This document shows, piece after piece, positions 11,230 to 22,299 of a DNA stretch of 64,000 bases. Origin of the DNA: Torreya grandis (taxonomy: Eukaryota > Streptophyta > Pinopsida > Cupressales > Taxaceae); the NCBI GenBank assembly GCA_037957365.1, contig JARHVA010000006.1:10044501-10108500 (forward strand), read 5' to 3'. The number at the start of each line of letters is the position of its first letter. Position 1 is the first letter of the stretch. The notes under the pieces are model-generated. The model did no database searches and was not told where the DNA came from. It saw nothing but the letters and a program-made list of their open reading frames with translations. A program made the position numbers and the translations under genes.

Positions 11230-12211
11230 TGTTAAGCACAAGATATACTGAGAGGGGAGATGAATTAGTATATCATATATCTTTTAAATCTTTTACTTAA
11301 TCTTATTTCTTTTCTTTAATCACTTAATCATATATTCAAGATATGCAATAAAACTGAAATAATAACATGCACCACACAAGAGAAACCTCAAATTTTTACG
11401 TGGAAACCCAATGTGAAAAAAACTACGGAGAACAAAATCAAGTATATGAATGAGCACCAACTCAAATTACAAAGTTCGCAATCATCAACTTGCAGGGGCA
11501 CCAACCCTTTTGTTGAGCACTAACACAACTATTTGTAAACACCAACCCACAGGAACACCAACCCTTCTTATGTAAAACACAACTATCTCTCAATGTTATT
11601 TTCTCAACAAATGATAGAACTCTTTTATATCTCTTTCTATTCTCTCTTCTTTTCTTATATAAAACAATTACAAACCACGCACACTCTTGCATATTACAAA
11701 TGGTTTCCCAAGCCTTTTATGGTTTTTCAAATGACCTTTGGCATTCACCCTTCGTGACCTTTTAATCCACATGGAAAATGGCATCAAATTTGCATGACTC
11801 TTCGAATCCTTTCATTTGAAAAGTCACATGATGACCCTTCATGAAAAAATGCGTTATTTCCCCTTTTGTCTTTATCTGATGACTCTTCGAATTCCTCAAG
11901 GTGACTCTTCATGGAAAAATGCGTCCTTCTCTCTTTTGTCTTCACTTGGTGACTCTTTGAATTCTTTAAGATGACCCTTCATGAGAAAATGCGTCATTTC
12001 TCTCTTTTGTTTTTACCTCGTGACTCTTTGACTTCTTCATGGGCCCTCTTTTGACTTTACGCAACCAAAAATATATTCATTAATATTTAATAAATATTAA
12101 CACACTTTAGTCAAAATATGAACATTAAAAACACCTTTAGACATTAAATGCTATGGGGCCTTTGTCACCAATAATGTTAGACCTTTGACATCAATGACAA
12201 TATTTTCAACA
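11230..12211 (-). repeat. Right (5') LTR of copia element D
   Basis: Starts TGTTAAGCACAAGATATACTG and ends TTTTCAACA; 982 bp. It contains three copies of a 70-bp unit (from 11831, 11901 and 11971) that are only 1-2 copies in the left LTR. Confidence 0.85.
11831..12040. repeat. 70-bp tandem repeat in copia LTR, three copies
   Basis: Each unit begins TGACCCTTCATG or a near variant, contains AAAATGCGTC and CTTTTGT, and ends near TTCGAATTCCTCAAG. The period is exactly 70 bp between starts. On the element strand it lies in the U3 part of the LTR, where promoter/enhancer repeats are common. Confidence 0.85.
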
Positions 12212-12216
12212 AAAAA

Positions 12217-13050
12217 TACAGTTGAAACACTCGGAATTTTTGAACAAATGATAGCTTAAACTAAAGATAAAAATGTGTTCTTTCAAATGAAACAATAATT
12301 AGAATTTTTACTTGGGTGGAAATCACCTAAATCTGAAGCCCAAATTTAAAACTGTGTAGTTAAACCCTAGAAAAATAGAAATCTACAAATGAGCAAAAAT
12401 TTTGCCCTTGGATCTTCTTCAAAGATCTTCAAATCAGCAAATAACAAATCATCTCTGCACACTTGCAATTTCAGAAGTGAAATTGCCTCTTCAAGATCTC
12501 CTTGGAACTCCAAGCACTTTGATTCAAGATTGGAACTCCAAGAACCTGAAAATAAGATTGATTGAAAAAAAGATGTCTTCACAAATTTCAAATATGTTTT
12601 TATAACTCCTCCAAGGTGAGCAAACCACTTGTGGGGGTTATTTGGCAAAGATGGACCTCTTTTAGCCACTTGGGTCTTCTCCTTTAAGCTCAAAGTCATT
12701 AAGGACTTTTAATTGAGGGTCAAGTCCTCATAAAAGTGTCATTTTACATAAAGTCATTAAGGACTTTTAATTGAGGGTCAAGTCCTCATGAAAGTGTTCT
12801 TTTACTTTATTATCTAATTTACTCATAATATAGTAATTAAAATTACTTGAGGGTCAATTAAATAATAAATTACAAAATAATAAATAAGAAAATTGCTTTT
12901 TAATTTCAAATGATTAGAATCACTCTAGCAATCTCTTATTTATTAAAAAAATACCCCTCACATCATCCCTTAGCCCACGAGAAATAAAATAAGCTAAAGG
13001 TCTTCAAAAGGTTGATAAAAAATCAACCTCCTAGAAAAAGGGACCTTACA
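12217..13050 (-). repeat. Left (3') LTR of element C, inner part
   Basis: Continues the LTR interrupted at 5388 and matches about 16536-17370, ending GGGACCTTACA. Both copies contain a local duplication of the block AAAGTCATTAAGGACTTTTA with GAGGGTCAAGTCC. Confidence 0.88.
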
Positions 13051-14967
13051 GTTCTCCCTTCCCAAATTTGTTTGTCCTCAAACAAACGCAAACTTCATGT
13101 GTCCAAGTACCATTTCCTAGAGGGAAAACATGATGTAGTACTCCCAAAGCCTTGATCCATTGCCGGTCAAATGAGAGATCTTTTGCCCACCCAAACTCAT
13201 GCTTCTGAAGGGCTTTGGCCATTTCAAGATTTCTTCAACCTTATTTCTTGTTTTTACTCCTGCACATGAAGCAAACCTATTAGAAAAAACACGAGTGTTT
13301 AGCAACACTTTTGTCATTCCTCCATTGTGTCTCATTGGCAAGATCAAATCGTGAATTCTTTTGGTCCATATACTACTGTAATTCTTTTCTTTTGCATTCA
13401 AAACTATCATAGGAGTGGCTGGAAATGCACTTAAGCTTGCACAAAATTCCCCACAAATGATAGGGATTGAAAAGAAAATTTCCCTAGTGTCAAGGTACCT
13501 CCAAAGAAGTGTAGAAAGGAGAAGCAAACTGAAAATGCAAAAAACCGCAGTCTGTAACAGTATGCCACACCTCTCATGAACCATGGGCTGCCCTCCTTTG
13601 TTCTTTTATTCATTTTTATCATGCCCCAAGGATTTGCCATATTTTGGACAACAATTTGTGGTCCACTTGGCTACCCATAAAAATGAAATGACTCAAAATG
13701 AAACCACAAATCTTGGATGCTTAAATACTCTTGGCTGTAGCATGCTATTCCTGCACTTAACTTCGAGTATATGATGGCTGGAAATTTATGTGCATGTGCC
13801 CAAAACTCTTCCAAGATGACAAGGCTTGGGAAATACATCTCCCACTTGCCAACACACCTCCATGAAGTTGTGAAAAGTCAAAAGAGCAATCTAAAAATGT
13901 AAGGAACAACAGTGCAATTATTCATGGCATTATGCGAAATCAACAACATCATACCTTGGTTGTAGCAATGTGTTTTGACATTGTCCTTGAGTTTAAAGTG
14001 GTTGGAATCTTTCTTGTAACAGTTGCAAAAGACTTAAAAATAATGCTATGTGAAATATGCACCTTCTCCATGGCCCAAACCTCAACCTCTTTCCTTGCAA
14101 CCAAATACCCATAGATAAACCTGGAAAAATAGTGGCCAACATTCCAACAACTCGGAATTTCTTTCGTGGCCATGCTCATGCATAGGTTGCCTTTCTCCAA
14201 TTCTTTTATTAAATCAACACTTTCATTCATATGATTCTTAGTGCCCATTTTGTATGCAAGTTTGTCAATAATAAGAGAAAAAGCATTAAAATTGAATGGC
14301 TGTTCTGAATTTTCTGAATTGCTATTTACTAACCAACAAGCATTCCTCTTAACAACCACATTAGCAACTTTATTTTTTGCATGTTCATCTATACATAAAT
14401 TCTTCTAATTGGTTGTAAGAGCATAGAAAAGTGCTTCCTTCTTAGGGGCAGAATTTTTATGCTTCAAAGTACTTCTTTCACAAGCATAAATGTCCCATAG
14501 AAACTGAAAATTTGTATGATGAGTTGCACTTACCAAGTAGTGGGCAGCCTAAGAAGCTTGATTGAAATTTTGCATTCTTTCACCAAAAATTAGAATGGTG
14601 AGTGCTGGAATCATCCATAAAATGGCTAAAATTTCTTCAACCAAATCCACAAACGGAAGATCATTCTTATGTATGACTGAATTGACTTGTAGGATTGCAC
14701 ACACCTTGTTGAGTTGGCTAGAAATGATGATAACAACTTTCCAACTTGCCATAATGAGATCCGTTTGAAGAAATTCATTCTCCTTGAGTTCCCCTTCACA
14801 CCAAGTGACTAAAATTCCTTCCCATGCAATCTCGAATTGAAAATCACTCCCTATGATGACTGAAATTTATTGTATGACAACAAATACATGAAGACACTTT
14901 GTTTTACTTACTTTCCATTTCAAGTGTACTATTGTTTTGTCTTGGCCCATGTCTAGGAAACAACCCC

Positions 14968-15732
14968 TTATGCAAACATCTTCAATATTGACCATATAGA
15001 GTTGGCCCATGATGTGATATCAAATTTGAAATTGACATGAAGCAATTTACCAAATTTTTGAACCTCTTTCTTGCTGCCCCCTCTCCATGTAGTGCCCTTC
15101 ATCTCATTTTCCAAGTTAACACATTCCTTATTATGCAAAGACATAGTATGGTGATGATAAAGGAAATCTTTGCTATCAAGACAATAAACTTGCTTACCCT
15201 TGATGGCTGCCATAGGAAGCTTATTACTCAGAAAATCAACATCGTTAGCTTGGGTAAAATGTAAAACATCACCCGGATCCCATACCTTAGGGTGCCCGTA
15301 GAAGTGCCCTTGAACCACAAAATCTTCTTGTTTTATTGTATAAACCAAACCCTTCATTTTATCTCTTGCATACTTCTCATGATGGAAACAAATCTGAAAT
15401 GACAAAATATGCAACAATACATCAACCTTCTCATACCTTGAAGTATCCTCATTTGATCTACCTTCATTGGTGGAGTTGAGAAGTTTTGTTAGAGGTTTGA
15501 AACCCTCTTCATGCTCCCCCTGAACTGCTGTTCCGGGAAGGACAACAAGCTGCGTATGATCATCTCTACGTAGAATTGGTGCTTCAATTACCAAATTTGC
15601 CTCCACAACTTGTAGATCGGATTTTATTTCTTCCATGATCCCATTTTCTGTCACTTCACTATTTTGCAAGCAATCATTAGAAGGTAAAGAAATATCTTCA
15701 ATCACTAAAATATTTTTACCTTGGACTTGCAT
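14968..15732 (-). CDS. Uncharacterised ORF of element C with recurring SRYE-HHEKY block
   Basis: This open frame of 254 codons is the longest in the C interior. I do not recognise its family. The N-terminal third is acidic and low-complexity. From about residue 95 it reads SRYEKVDVLLHI, then ICFHHEKYARDK, VWDPGDVLHF, and near the C terminus DFLYHHHTMSLHNKECVN followed by EMKGTTW. Similar wording occurs on the minus strand of B (22320-22440), of E (about 20000-20120 and 20760-20880) and at 17610-17690. The shared block may be coding sequence spread with the family or captured host sequence. No transmembrane segment or signal peptide is evident. Expression is unproven. Confidence 0.35.
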   Translation of the reverse strand: MQVQGKNILVIEDISLPSNDCLQNSEVTENGIMEEIKSDLQVVEANLVIEAPILRRDDHTQLVVLPGTAVQGEHEEGFKPLTKLLNSTNEGRSNEDTSRYEKVDVLLHILSFQICFHHEKYARDKMKGLVYTIKQEDFVVQGHFYGHPKVWDPGDVLHFTQANDVDFLSNKLPMAAIKGKQVYCLDSKDFLYHHHTMSLHNKECVNLENEMKGTTWRGGSKKEVQKFGKLLHVNFKFDITSWANSIWSILKMFA

Positions 15733-15940
15733 GGTAGATTCTTCTAGGAGTTGTTCTTGCTCCCTTTCTTGGATGTCTCTCCTTAGTGTCCCTTAATGTT
15801 GCTTCTTTCTACCATCAATTTGAGCCTTGAGCTCACAACATTCATTGAAAGAAAGCTTGTTTTTTACCTTATCACTCATAAGACTGTATTCTTCAATATT
15901 GGTGAGATTTTGGCTCTTCTTAGGTGGTTGTTCCACCTCT

Positions 15941-16178
15941 TCAATAGGTTCTTTGTTGCAGAAATTTTGCATGAAATATATGTTTGGGTTTTGGAGAAAC
16001 CCTTTCATTGGAAACCCTCTTATTTTCTGAACTTCCCTCTCTTTGAGGTGCCACTTTTTTCCCCGTGGCTTTGAGAAATTGCACCATGGTGTCTTGGAGC
16101 TCCTTTTGACCTTGAGCTAGATCCATCAAAACTTTCTCCAACTGATTTTGTTCTCCCATGTCTTCTTCATGTGCCATT
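15941..16178 (-). pseudogene. Gag-like N-terminal stub of element C
   Basis: Minus-strand reading from about 16178 starts MAHEEDMGEQNQLEKVLMD and continues with a helical, charged stretch similar in position and style to the start of gag in elements B and I. It is interrupted by a stop near 15941 and no capsid motif follows. It is the remnant left after the rest of gag-pol was replaced. Confidence 0.45.
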
Positions 16179-16221
16179 TTATTTCTTCTTTTGCATCTAC
16201 AAACCTTCAAGCTAGGAAGAT

Positions 16222-16237
16222 CAAGGCTTTGATACCT
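16222..16237 (-). other. Degenerate primer binding site of element C
   Basis: The minus strand reads AGGTATCAAAGCC immediately inside the right LTR. This is two or three changes from the TGGTATCAGAGCC initiator-tRNA site. Confidence 0.55.
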
Positions 16238-16238
16238 T

Positions 16239-17370
16239 TGTAAGGTCCCTTTTTGGGCTGAAACCAAACAAAAAGGGTATGCCGTAAATCTCAACTTAGA
16301 CCCACAAATTATTAGAAAAAATCAAAATTCCATAAAATTGAAATTTATTGCAATATTTTCCCATAAATTGCAAATCATCCAAAGACCTAGGCGACTAGGG
16401 TTTGGGGCCGATTTATGCCTCAAAACTGCTCTAAAAATTACGAAATTAAATCTGTAGATGGATAAAAATATTCCAAACATGATTCCACAATCAAATTTGC
16501 AAAAATCTTATTTTCTGATTTTATATGACAAAAATACAATTGAAACTTATAAATTTCACAATTTGCAAAATACTCAGAATTTATGAACAAATGATAGCTT
16601 AAACTGAAGATAAAAATGTGCTCTTTCAAATGAAACAATAATTAGAATTTTTTATTGGGTGGAAATCACCCAAATCTGAAGCCCAAATTTGAAACTGTGT
16701 AGTCAAACCTTAGAAAAATAGAAATCTGCAAATAAACAAAAATTATGCCCTTGGATCTTCTTCAAATCAGCAAACAACAAATCAACTCAGCACACTTGCA
16801 ATTTCGGAATTGAAATTGTCTCTTCAAGATCTCCTTGGAACTCCAAGCACCTTGATTCAAGATTGGAACTCCAATACCCTGAAAATAAGATTGATTGGCA
16901 AAAAGATGTCTTCCCAATATTTCAAATCTGTTTTCATAACTCCTCCAAGGTGGGTGAACCACTTGTGAAGGTTATTTGACAAAGATGGACCTCTTTTAGC
17001 CACTTGGTTTTTCTTTAAGCTCAAAGTCATTATGGACTTTTAATTGAGGGTCAAGTCTTTATGAGAGTGTCATTTTACATAAAATCATTAAGGACTTTTA
17101 ATTGAGGGTCAAGTCCTCATGAAAGTGTTCTTTTATTTTACTATCTAATTTACTCCTCATAATATAGTAATTAAAATTACTCGATGGTCAATTAAATAAT
17201 AAATAAGAAAATTTCCTTGTAATTTTAAATGATTAGAATCACTCTCTAGCAATCTCTTATTTATTAAAAATATTCCCCTTGCATCATCCTTTAGCCCACG
17301 AGGAATAAAATAGGCTAAAAGTCTTCAAAAGGTTGATAAAAAATCATCCCCTAGAAAAGGGGACCTTACA
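16239..17370 (-). repeat. Right (5') LTR of element C
   Basis: 1132 bp, TGTAAGGTCCC to GGACCTTACA, and uninterrupted. It shows that the two left pieces (5094-5388 and 12217-13050) were once contiguous. Confidence 0.88.
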
Positions 17371-17375
17371 CCCTA

Positions 17376-17776
17376 CCATGTAAAATTGGTGACTCCCAAC
17401 AAGAAAGCCACATTTTGCAAATATCTCATTTGGTGTCCACCTTAGGAGTGTAACATTGAGTATATCGAAAACAAACCAAATATTATCATAATGAAGTATC
17501 TTACCAAATGATAGACCCTTGGTTGTCTCTATGCAAGACCCAATTTGGATTTAAGCAAAAGGATCTATCTACCCTTTATTGCAAGTCGTATCCTTCACTC
17601 TATCTCCCTTTTTAGAATACTTTCCATGATGACAAGAATCTTGCAATGACATAGTAGGAAGTAACAAATCTGAAATATTTTCATCCCTTAGGCTGCAATC
17701 AAAGTGTTCACCTTCCTTTGCCAAATTAGATTTTTTTGAGATATTCTCAACATCTCCATCCTTGTGACTCAGAATT
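17376..17776 (-). other. Element B interior with recurring block
   Basis: Continues the B interior after element C. The minus strand at about 17690-17560 reads as a degenerate copy of the block at 22440-22290 (DLLLP.MSLQDSCHHGKYS). It ends where an E-type LTR starts. Confidence 0.5.
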
Positions 17777-18963
17777 TATAGTATCTCCTTTAGGGTTGAA
17801 AACTGAACAAAGGGGTTTTTCAACAAAACCTATTTAAATATACATTTTTTTTTAATTTTATTCAAACCCTAGCTATCCAAAATCTCACCAAAGTTGTAAT
17901 AAGATAATCTAAACCCTAGCAGCAATTTATGGGATATTATGAAGAATATTAGAGCCTAAAATCAACTCTCAAAACCAATTCTATAGGGTGCCAATATGCA
18001 TAAATTTTACTGACCTTTGTAGATGCCTTCTTAACCCAAAACCTGAATATTTTATGATCAAATAATCACCAAAATTACAAAATAAAATAGCTGTCATAAA
18101 TACCACTTTTCCATAATTTTGGAGCAATAATTATTGGATAATTTCCAATAAAATAATAGAAATATTATGCAATGTTCAAATCTAATATATAGGCTAAATT
18201 AGCCTTAGAAATGGATGAGTACAACACCCAAAGAGGGTCACCCAACTGTAGAAGATTCAAATAATTATTATTATTAGCCAAACGTAGCCCTAAAGAGGGG
18301 TTTTCAACCTCCCAAAATGTAGTACAGCCCTAGGTTAGGGGTCTTCAACACACACAATTCGCTGCCCTCAAATTGTCTTGAACCCTAGTCGCTTGGCTCC
18401 CCAAGCAAGTCGCCTCACCCATGGACCAAGTTGCCACACTTGCAGATGACAAAACGGTGTTTAAAACACCATTAGATGCCTAGTACGCTCAATACAACTT
18501 CCTCACGAAGTTTCACAATCTGGATATCAAGGGTTTTCGTCCTCAATTCCAGCCACTTTGAAGGTTTTTGTCTTCAAGGCAATAAGTCAAGCTTTTTGTG
18601 CTTCATCTCATAAATTCAATTACCAAAATTCATGGTAACCTATCAATTGATCATCAAACCACTTTCTATATCTTTCTTTCCAACAACTCTTCCTCAAAAA
18701 GGGGCGCTCCACTTGGGAAGAGAGTTAGTGTCATTTTAAAAGAGATCATGCAGTTTTTCTTATTAAGGGTTAAATTAACCCATGCTTAACAAGTCACTTT
18801 TAAGTCATGACTAAAAAATATATATCAAAAAGGTATCTTTTTATAACTTAAAAATAGAACTAAAGTTTCCCCTTTGATTTTACCTTCTCTTAGCTGATAG
18901 GAAACATCCAAGAATTCGGCTAAGGGTCTTCTTCTATTATATGTCTAAAAGAGGGACATGACA
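17777..18963 (-). repeat. LTR of element E
   Basis: About 1.19 kb. It starts TATAGTATCTCC, a decayed form of the family start TGTAATGTCCC, and ends AGAGGGACATGACA. It is followed directly by the polypurine complement AATCCTCCC and the hairpin TTGCTTGTCCTCAAGCAA, so it is the 3' LTR of a minus-strand element. No matching 5' LTR is in the window, so E is truncated. Confidence 0.65.
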
Positions 18964-21222
18964 ATCCTCCCTGCTCAAAATTGCTTGTCCTCAAGCAATT
19001 GCAATATCCACGGGGCTACCCCAACCATTGGCTTCACATAAAATCCATCTTTAGCCTCTTCCCATGGAAAGAAAGCCTTATTTTGACACCCTTCATTGCT
19101 ATACCTGCGAAAAGACCATTGTCCATATGTGCTTGAAATGTTGTGACAGCAATGAATTGATAACCCTCTCCCCAACAAGGGGCTGCCCCTTTTGTGCTCC
19201 ATATCACCAATCATGGGATAGCTGCCAACACACCCCAAACTTTCTTCCTTGCTCATAATTTTGCATGTTTCTTGGGCCGGAAACCCTCCCAACATGACTG
19301 AAATCAATTCTCCGTTTCCACTAAACAAGGAACCTTCATAGATGCAAATGAAATGACAACTACAGCTATGTACCTTGTGTTCAGTTGGCTGTAATTGTGC
19401 ATAGCAGCCTTCTTATGACCCTAAGTTATGAGCAATTTTGACAAGAACTCACCCTTTCGGAATTCTCCCTTGCAACATGCCTTCAAAATGAACTTTATGA
19501 CTGTCATGCTCACACTAGAGGGGCTGGTACTGTGGTTATCAGCATGGTGAAAATGTGTACAGCTGCTGCCCCTCATGGTTTTTCTTGCCAAAATCAGCCA
19601 AACGTGGTCTTCAGAGGGGTGCCTTCCTTCTTCCTTGGTGGAACCTTCTACTCTTGCCTGTTGGAAACTCCATTTCCAGCCAATACTCCACAAAATGTCG
19701 GAGTAACCCTCATTTATTGTGGTGCCGGAGCACCCATTATAGCTTCCAAGGATTCTCATGGATCTCCCTTCAAGTCTATGGCATAGGTTACCATTTTTTC
19801 TGAACAATGCAACTTTGAACATAATTGAAACCATACCTTTCTTGCATTCCCATTGAGTGCTCACCTTCCAAATTCCCATGTGAACACCAACAAAGCCCGG
19901 AATGAGGGAATCCCTCCTTTTGTCATTCCAAGTGTTTGTCATTATATCCTCATCTTCACTTGGTTGTCTATAATGAAGAAAGCCTTGCCATGATGTACAA
20001 AGAAAAAAAATCTTGCCAATGGTTCATTTCCGTACATATGTTGCCCCTCATGACCATTCAACCTAGATGACATATGAATATACAACAAATTTAAAACATT
20101 TTCATACCTTGAGCTGCCTTCAACTTGTCCATCTTTCCTTACCATATGAAGAGGGCTTGTAACCTATTCAACATCTTCTATCTTAGAATTCAGAAATGTT
20201 TTCTTCAAAGCATGCACCCATAAGAGGAGTTGAACACAACTATCTTGGTACTGCTGTCCCAACACAGAATTTTCAGAATTCATAGCAATTACCAAACTTG
20301 CAAGGTTTGTGGTTCTTATTATATTTGAGGTGGGCTGAGTTCTTGCATCTTGTAGTGGCTGTCCCAACATGAAATTTTCAGAATTTATGGCCTTAAAATG
20401 ATCAAATTTGCTGTTACTCAAGCCTGGGATTGACAACTCATAATCTGATTTTACCAAGGTTGACAACCTGAAAATGGAACAACTGCATAGTTGAAACCTT
20501 CGTTCAACAACATGAATTGGGAGCATTGTAGTGACTGAAAACACTTCAAGGAAGGCTGAGAATCCTTTCCCCATGGTCACCAACCGGAAATTGTTTCTTC
20601 CCATGACTGAAAGGGCTTGCCAACCCACTTGTATGGGTGCACATGAACTCAGAATTTGCATGACAGCAGCACTAAGCCTGTAATTTTCACCTGGATCCCA
20701 CATCAATATTGGAAATTTGCGACTTCCAATCCTTGAGTCTCCTTGGAGAAATTCCTTCCTCCATTTAGTGCCTTTTTATCTTATCCTCATTGTTAGCATG
20801 ATCCTCATGACGATAGAAATATTATAAGGACATAGTATGATGGTGATACAACAAATCCTTGCTATGAAGATAATTAAATTGCTCACTTTTAGATGTTCTA
20901 AAAATTCCAGTTAGTTGAAAGCCATCATAAGGAGCTAGTGAAGTATTTCCCTCATGTGCACGCTTCACAATGAGGTCTTCCTAAAATTCCTCTTTGCAAC
21001 CCTCTTGCAAGTCTGACTTTTTTTTATTTTTACCCATCTTTGACAGCTCCTTTTGCTGCCCCAAACCCTGCTGATAGGGCTCTTTCTACTGCCCCAAAGT
21101 GACTAATTTTTGATGTTCTGAAATTGCAACCCTAGGCTGCCCCAAAGTGTTGTCCCTTGGCTGTCCAAAGGGCCCCAAAGTGCTAATTTTTTTTCTGTTC
21201 AAGGGGCAGAATTTCTCCCTTT
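18964..21222 (-). mobile_element. Internal part of truncated element E
   Basis: Minus-strand ORFs of 117 (18975-19328), 173 (19421-19942) and 180 codons (20164-20706) have no domain I recognise. The right end (about 21040-21215) closely resembles the Gln/Pro/Gly-rich gag linker of element I (45890-46080), with repeated CTGCCCCAAA and CTTGGCTGTCCAAA. E therefore derives from a gag-pro element like I. The similarity stops abruptly near 21220, where PDS5-like sequence begins. Confidence 0.55.
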
Positions 21223-21224
21223 TG

Positions 21225-21780
21225 CTCTACTATCAATTAAGGCCTCAACTTCTCACATTTTCTAACATTTTCAATCAGCATATGTGTAGTTGGAGAAAAT
21301 TTATGTTCTTTCCTCACATTGACCCTTAAGATAGATAATAATTGTTGAGAAATATCATCTCTCATTTAGAGTCAAAGTCATAATTATTTGCATAGAAGTT
21401 ACAACATTTTTTACATGATTCTCATTGACAGTTGTTCGAATATGTTGAATATTTCAATAATAAGATCATCACATTCCAAATCCAACATCGAAACGCATGA
21501 CTTGATTTTTGCCATAGCTTCTAAAATTGTAACCCTCATAGCAAAAGAAGGTCCTTTGCTGTCTTCTAGCCCTTTAAAACTCTCCACAATCCGTTGAAAT
21601 ATCTCTCTCATGGTCTTATTGTTGTAAGGAATCCTGGGAGCTGTCATTCTTGTAGTTTCACTAATACAACTGATAACCAAAAGCGTTACCTTTTTGTTTG
21701 AGTGTCTCAAGATTTGGGGCTGGACCAAGGAAATCATTGAGGGTTTCACCGCCTATTCCATTGTCACATAGTGTGACTCT
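21225..21780 (-). pseudogene. PDS5: Captured PDS5 (cohesin regulator) gene fragment, copy 1
   Basis: The minus-strand ORF at 21411-21749 reads SLVQPQILRHSNKKVTLLV, CISETTRMTAPRIPYNN, EIFQRIVESFKGLEDSKGPS, ILEAMAKIKSCVSMLDLECD and DLIIEIFNIF. This is the N-terminal HEAT-repeat region of plant PDS5, where the host sequence has [15 protein letters not shown], a GPSFGRRVVILE-like stretch and LDLECDDLI. PDS5 regulates sister-chromatid cohesion. The fragment is continuous, without introns, and embedded in a minus-strand retrotransposon. It looks like an mRNA piece acquired by template switching. A related second copy lies in element F (54650-55360). Confidence 0.78.
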
Positions 21781-22200
21781 TTTACTTGGTTGTATGAACT
21801 CTCATGCACATTTGTGAGCTTTATGGGCTGATGTCAGCTTTAGAACAAAGGTTCCAACCAATGAAAACCATAATAAGATAATGGGATATTTTATACCATT
21901 ACCATTTCCCAAAGCAACAATGGAGCCTTCACAAGTTGCTCCTCCTCTACAAAATTTCATTCTCATGTGCCATCCTCTATCAGGGGGTTGTCCTAGATGT
22001 ATGTTATGAAACAATATGCTTTGTTCAACCCAAGTACTATAAAATTTCTACTCATTCAAATACCCAACATTATGTTTGTCTCTCAACCTCCATTTGAAAA
22101 ATCCTGTATTAGCAAAAGCATATGTATGCCCCTTGATAGAATTAGGCCTCAAAGAAAAACAAGAGAAAGTCAAATTTATCATTTGCTGCCATGACCTTCT
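21781..22200 (-). other. Unassigned element B interior
   Basis: A 70-codon minus-strand ORF (21802-22014, containing NIHLGQPPDRGWHMRMKF) and short flanks lie between the two captured gene fragments. I could not match it. It may be further captured host sequence. Confidence 0.35.
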
Positions 22201-22299
22201 ACTCAAATTTATCAACGATCCTAGGTAATGAATACAAATCAGGATCCCACTCCTTTAGGCATAGCCAATTCTGTATTTGAGTAAAAGGATCTACATGCC

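Larger units (their letters stand above)
5389..12211 (-). mobile_element. Element D: degenerate Ty1/copia retrotransposon inside the LTR of C
   Basis: The 6.8-kb element is inserted into the left LTR of C. It begins TGTTAAGCAC and ends TTTTCAACA, flanked by AAAAA duplications at 5384-5388 and 12212-12216. The interrupted host LTR reads straight across (GACAAAAA/TACAGTTGAAAC). On the minus strand the order is LTR, iMet primer site, gag, protease, integrase, reverse transcriptase, RNase H, polypurine tract, LTR, which is diagnostic for Ty1/copia. All frames are broken by stops and frameshifts. The protease DSG and reverse transcriptase YVDD motifs are altered, so it is dead. Confidence 0.92.
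13051..16238 (-). other. Internal region of element C without pol
   Basis: It begins on the left with a polypurine tract complement (GTTCTCCCTTCCC) and TTTGTCCTCAAAC. It ends on the right with a decayed primer site. The minus strand contains ORFs of 155 (13117-13584), 136 (13949-14359) and 254 codons (14968-15732). None has a reverse transcriptase, integrase or other domain I know. The 254-codon ORF contains SRYEKVDVLLHI, HHEKYARDK and WDPGD, a block that recurs in elements B and E. I would not call these functional proteins. Confidence 0.65.
5094..17370 (-). mobile_element. Element C: LARD-like LTR retrotransposon inserted in B
   Basis: Both outer ends are clear. The left LTR begins TGTAAGGTCCC at 5094, the right LTR ends GGACCTTACA at 17370, and the 5-bp target duplication CCCTA flanks it (5089-5093 and 17371-17375). 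LTRs are 5094-5388 plus 12217-13050 (split by copia element D) and 16239-17370. The internal 3.2 kb has a decayed iMet primer site and a short gag-like stub but no protease, reverse transcriptase or integrase. It is therefore a large non-autonomous derivative. The LTR copies show scattered substitutions, so insertion is not recent. Confidence 0.88.

Noticed and set aside
17770..21216. CAGAATTT on both sides of element E as a target duplication
   Set aside because: The right-hand copy lies within the gag linker that is homologous to element I (GGCATAATTTT), so the match is coincidental. E lacks a 5' LTR.
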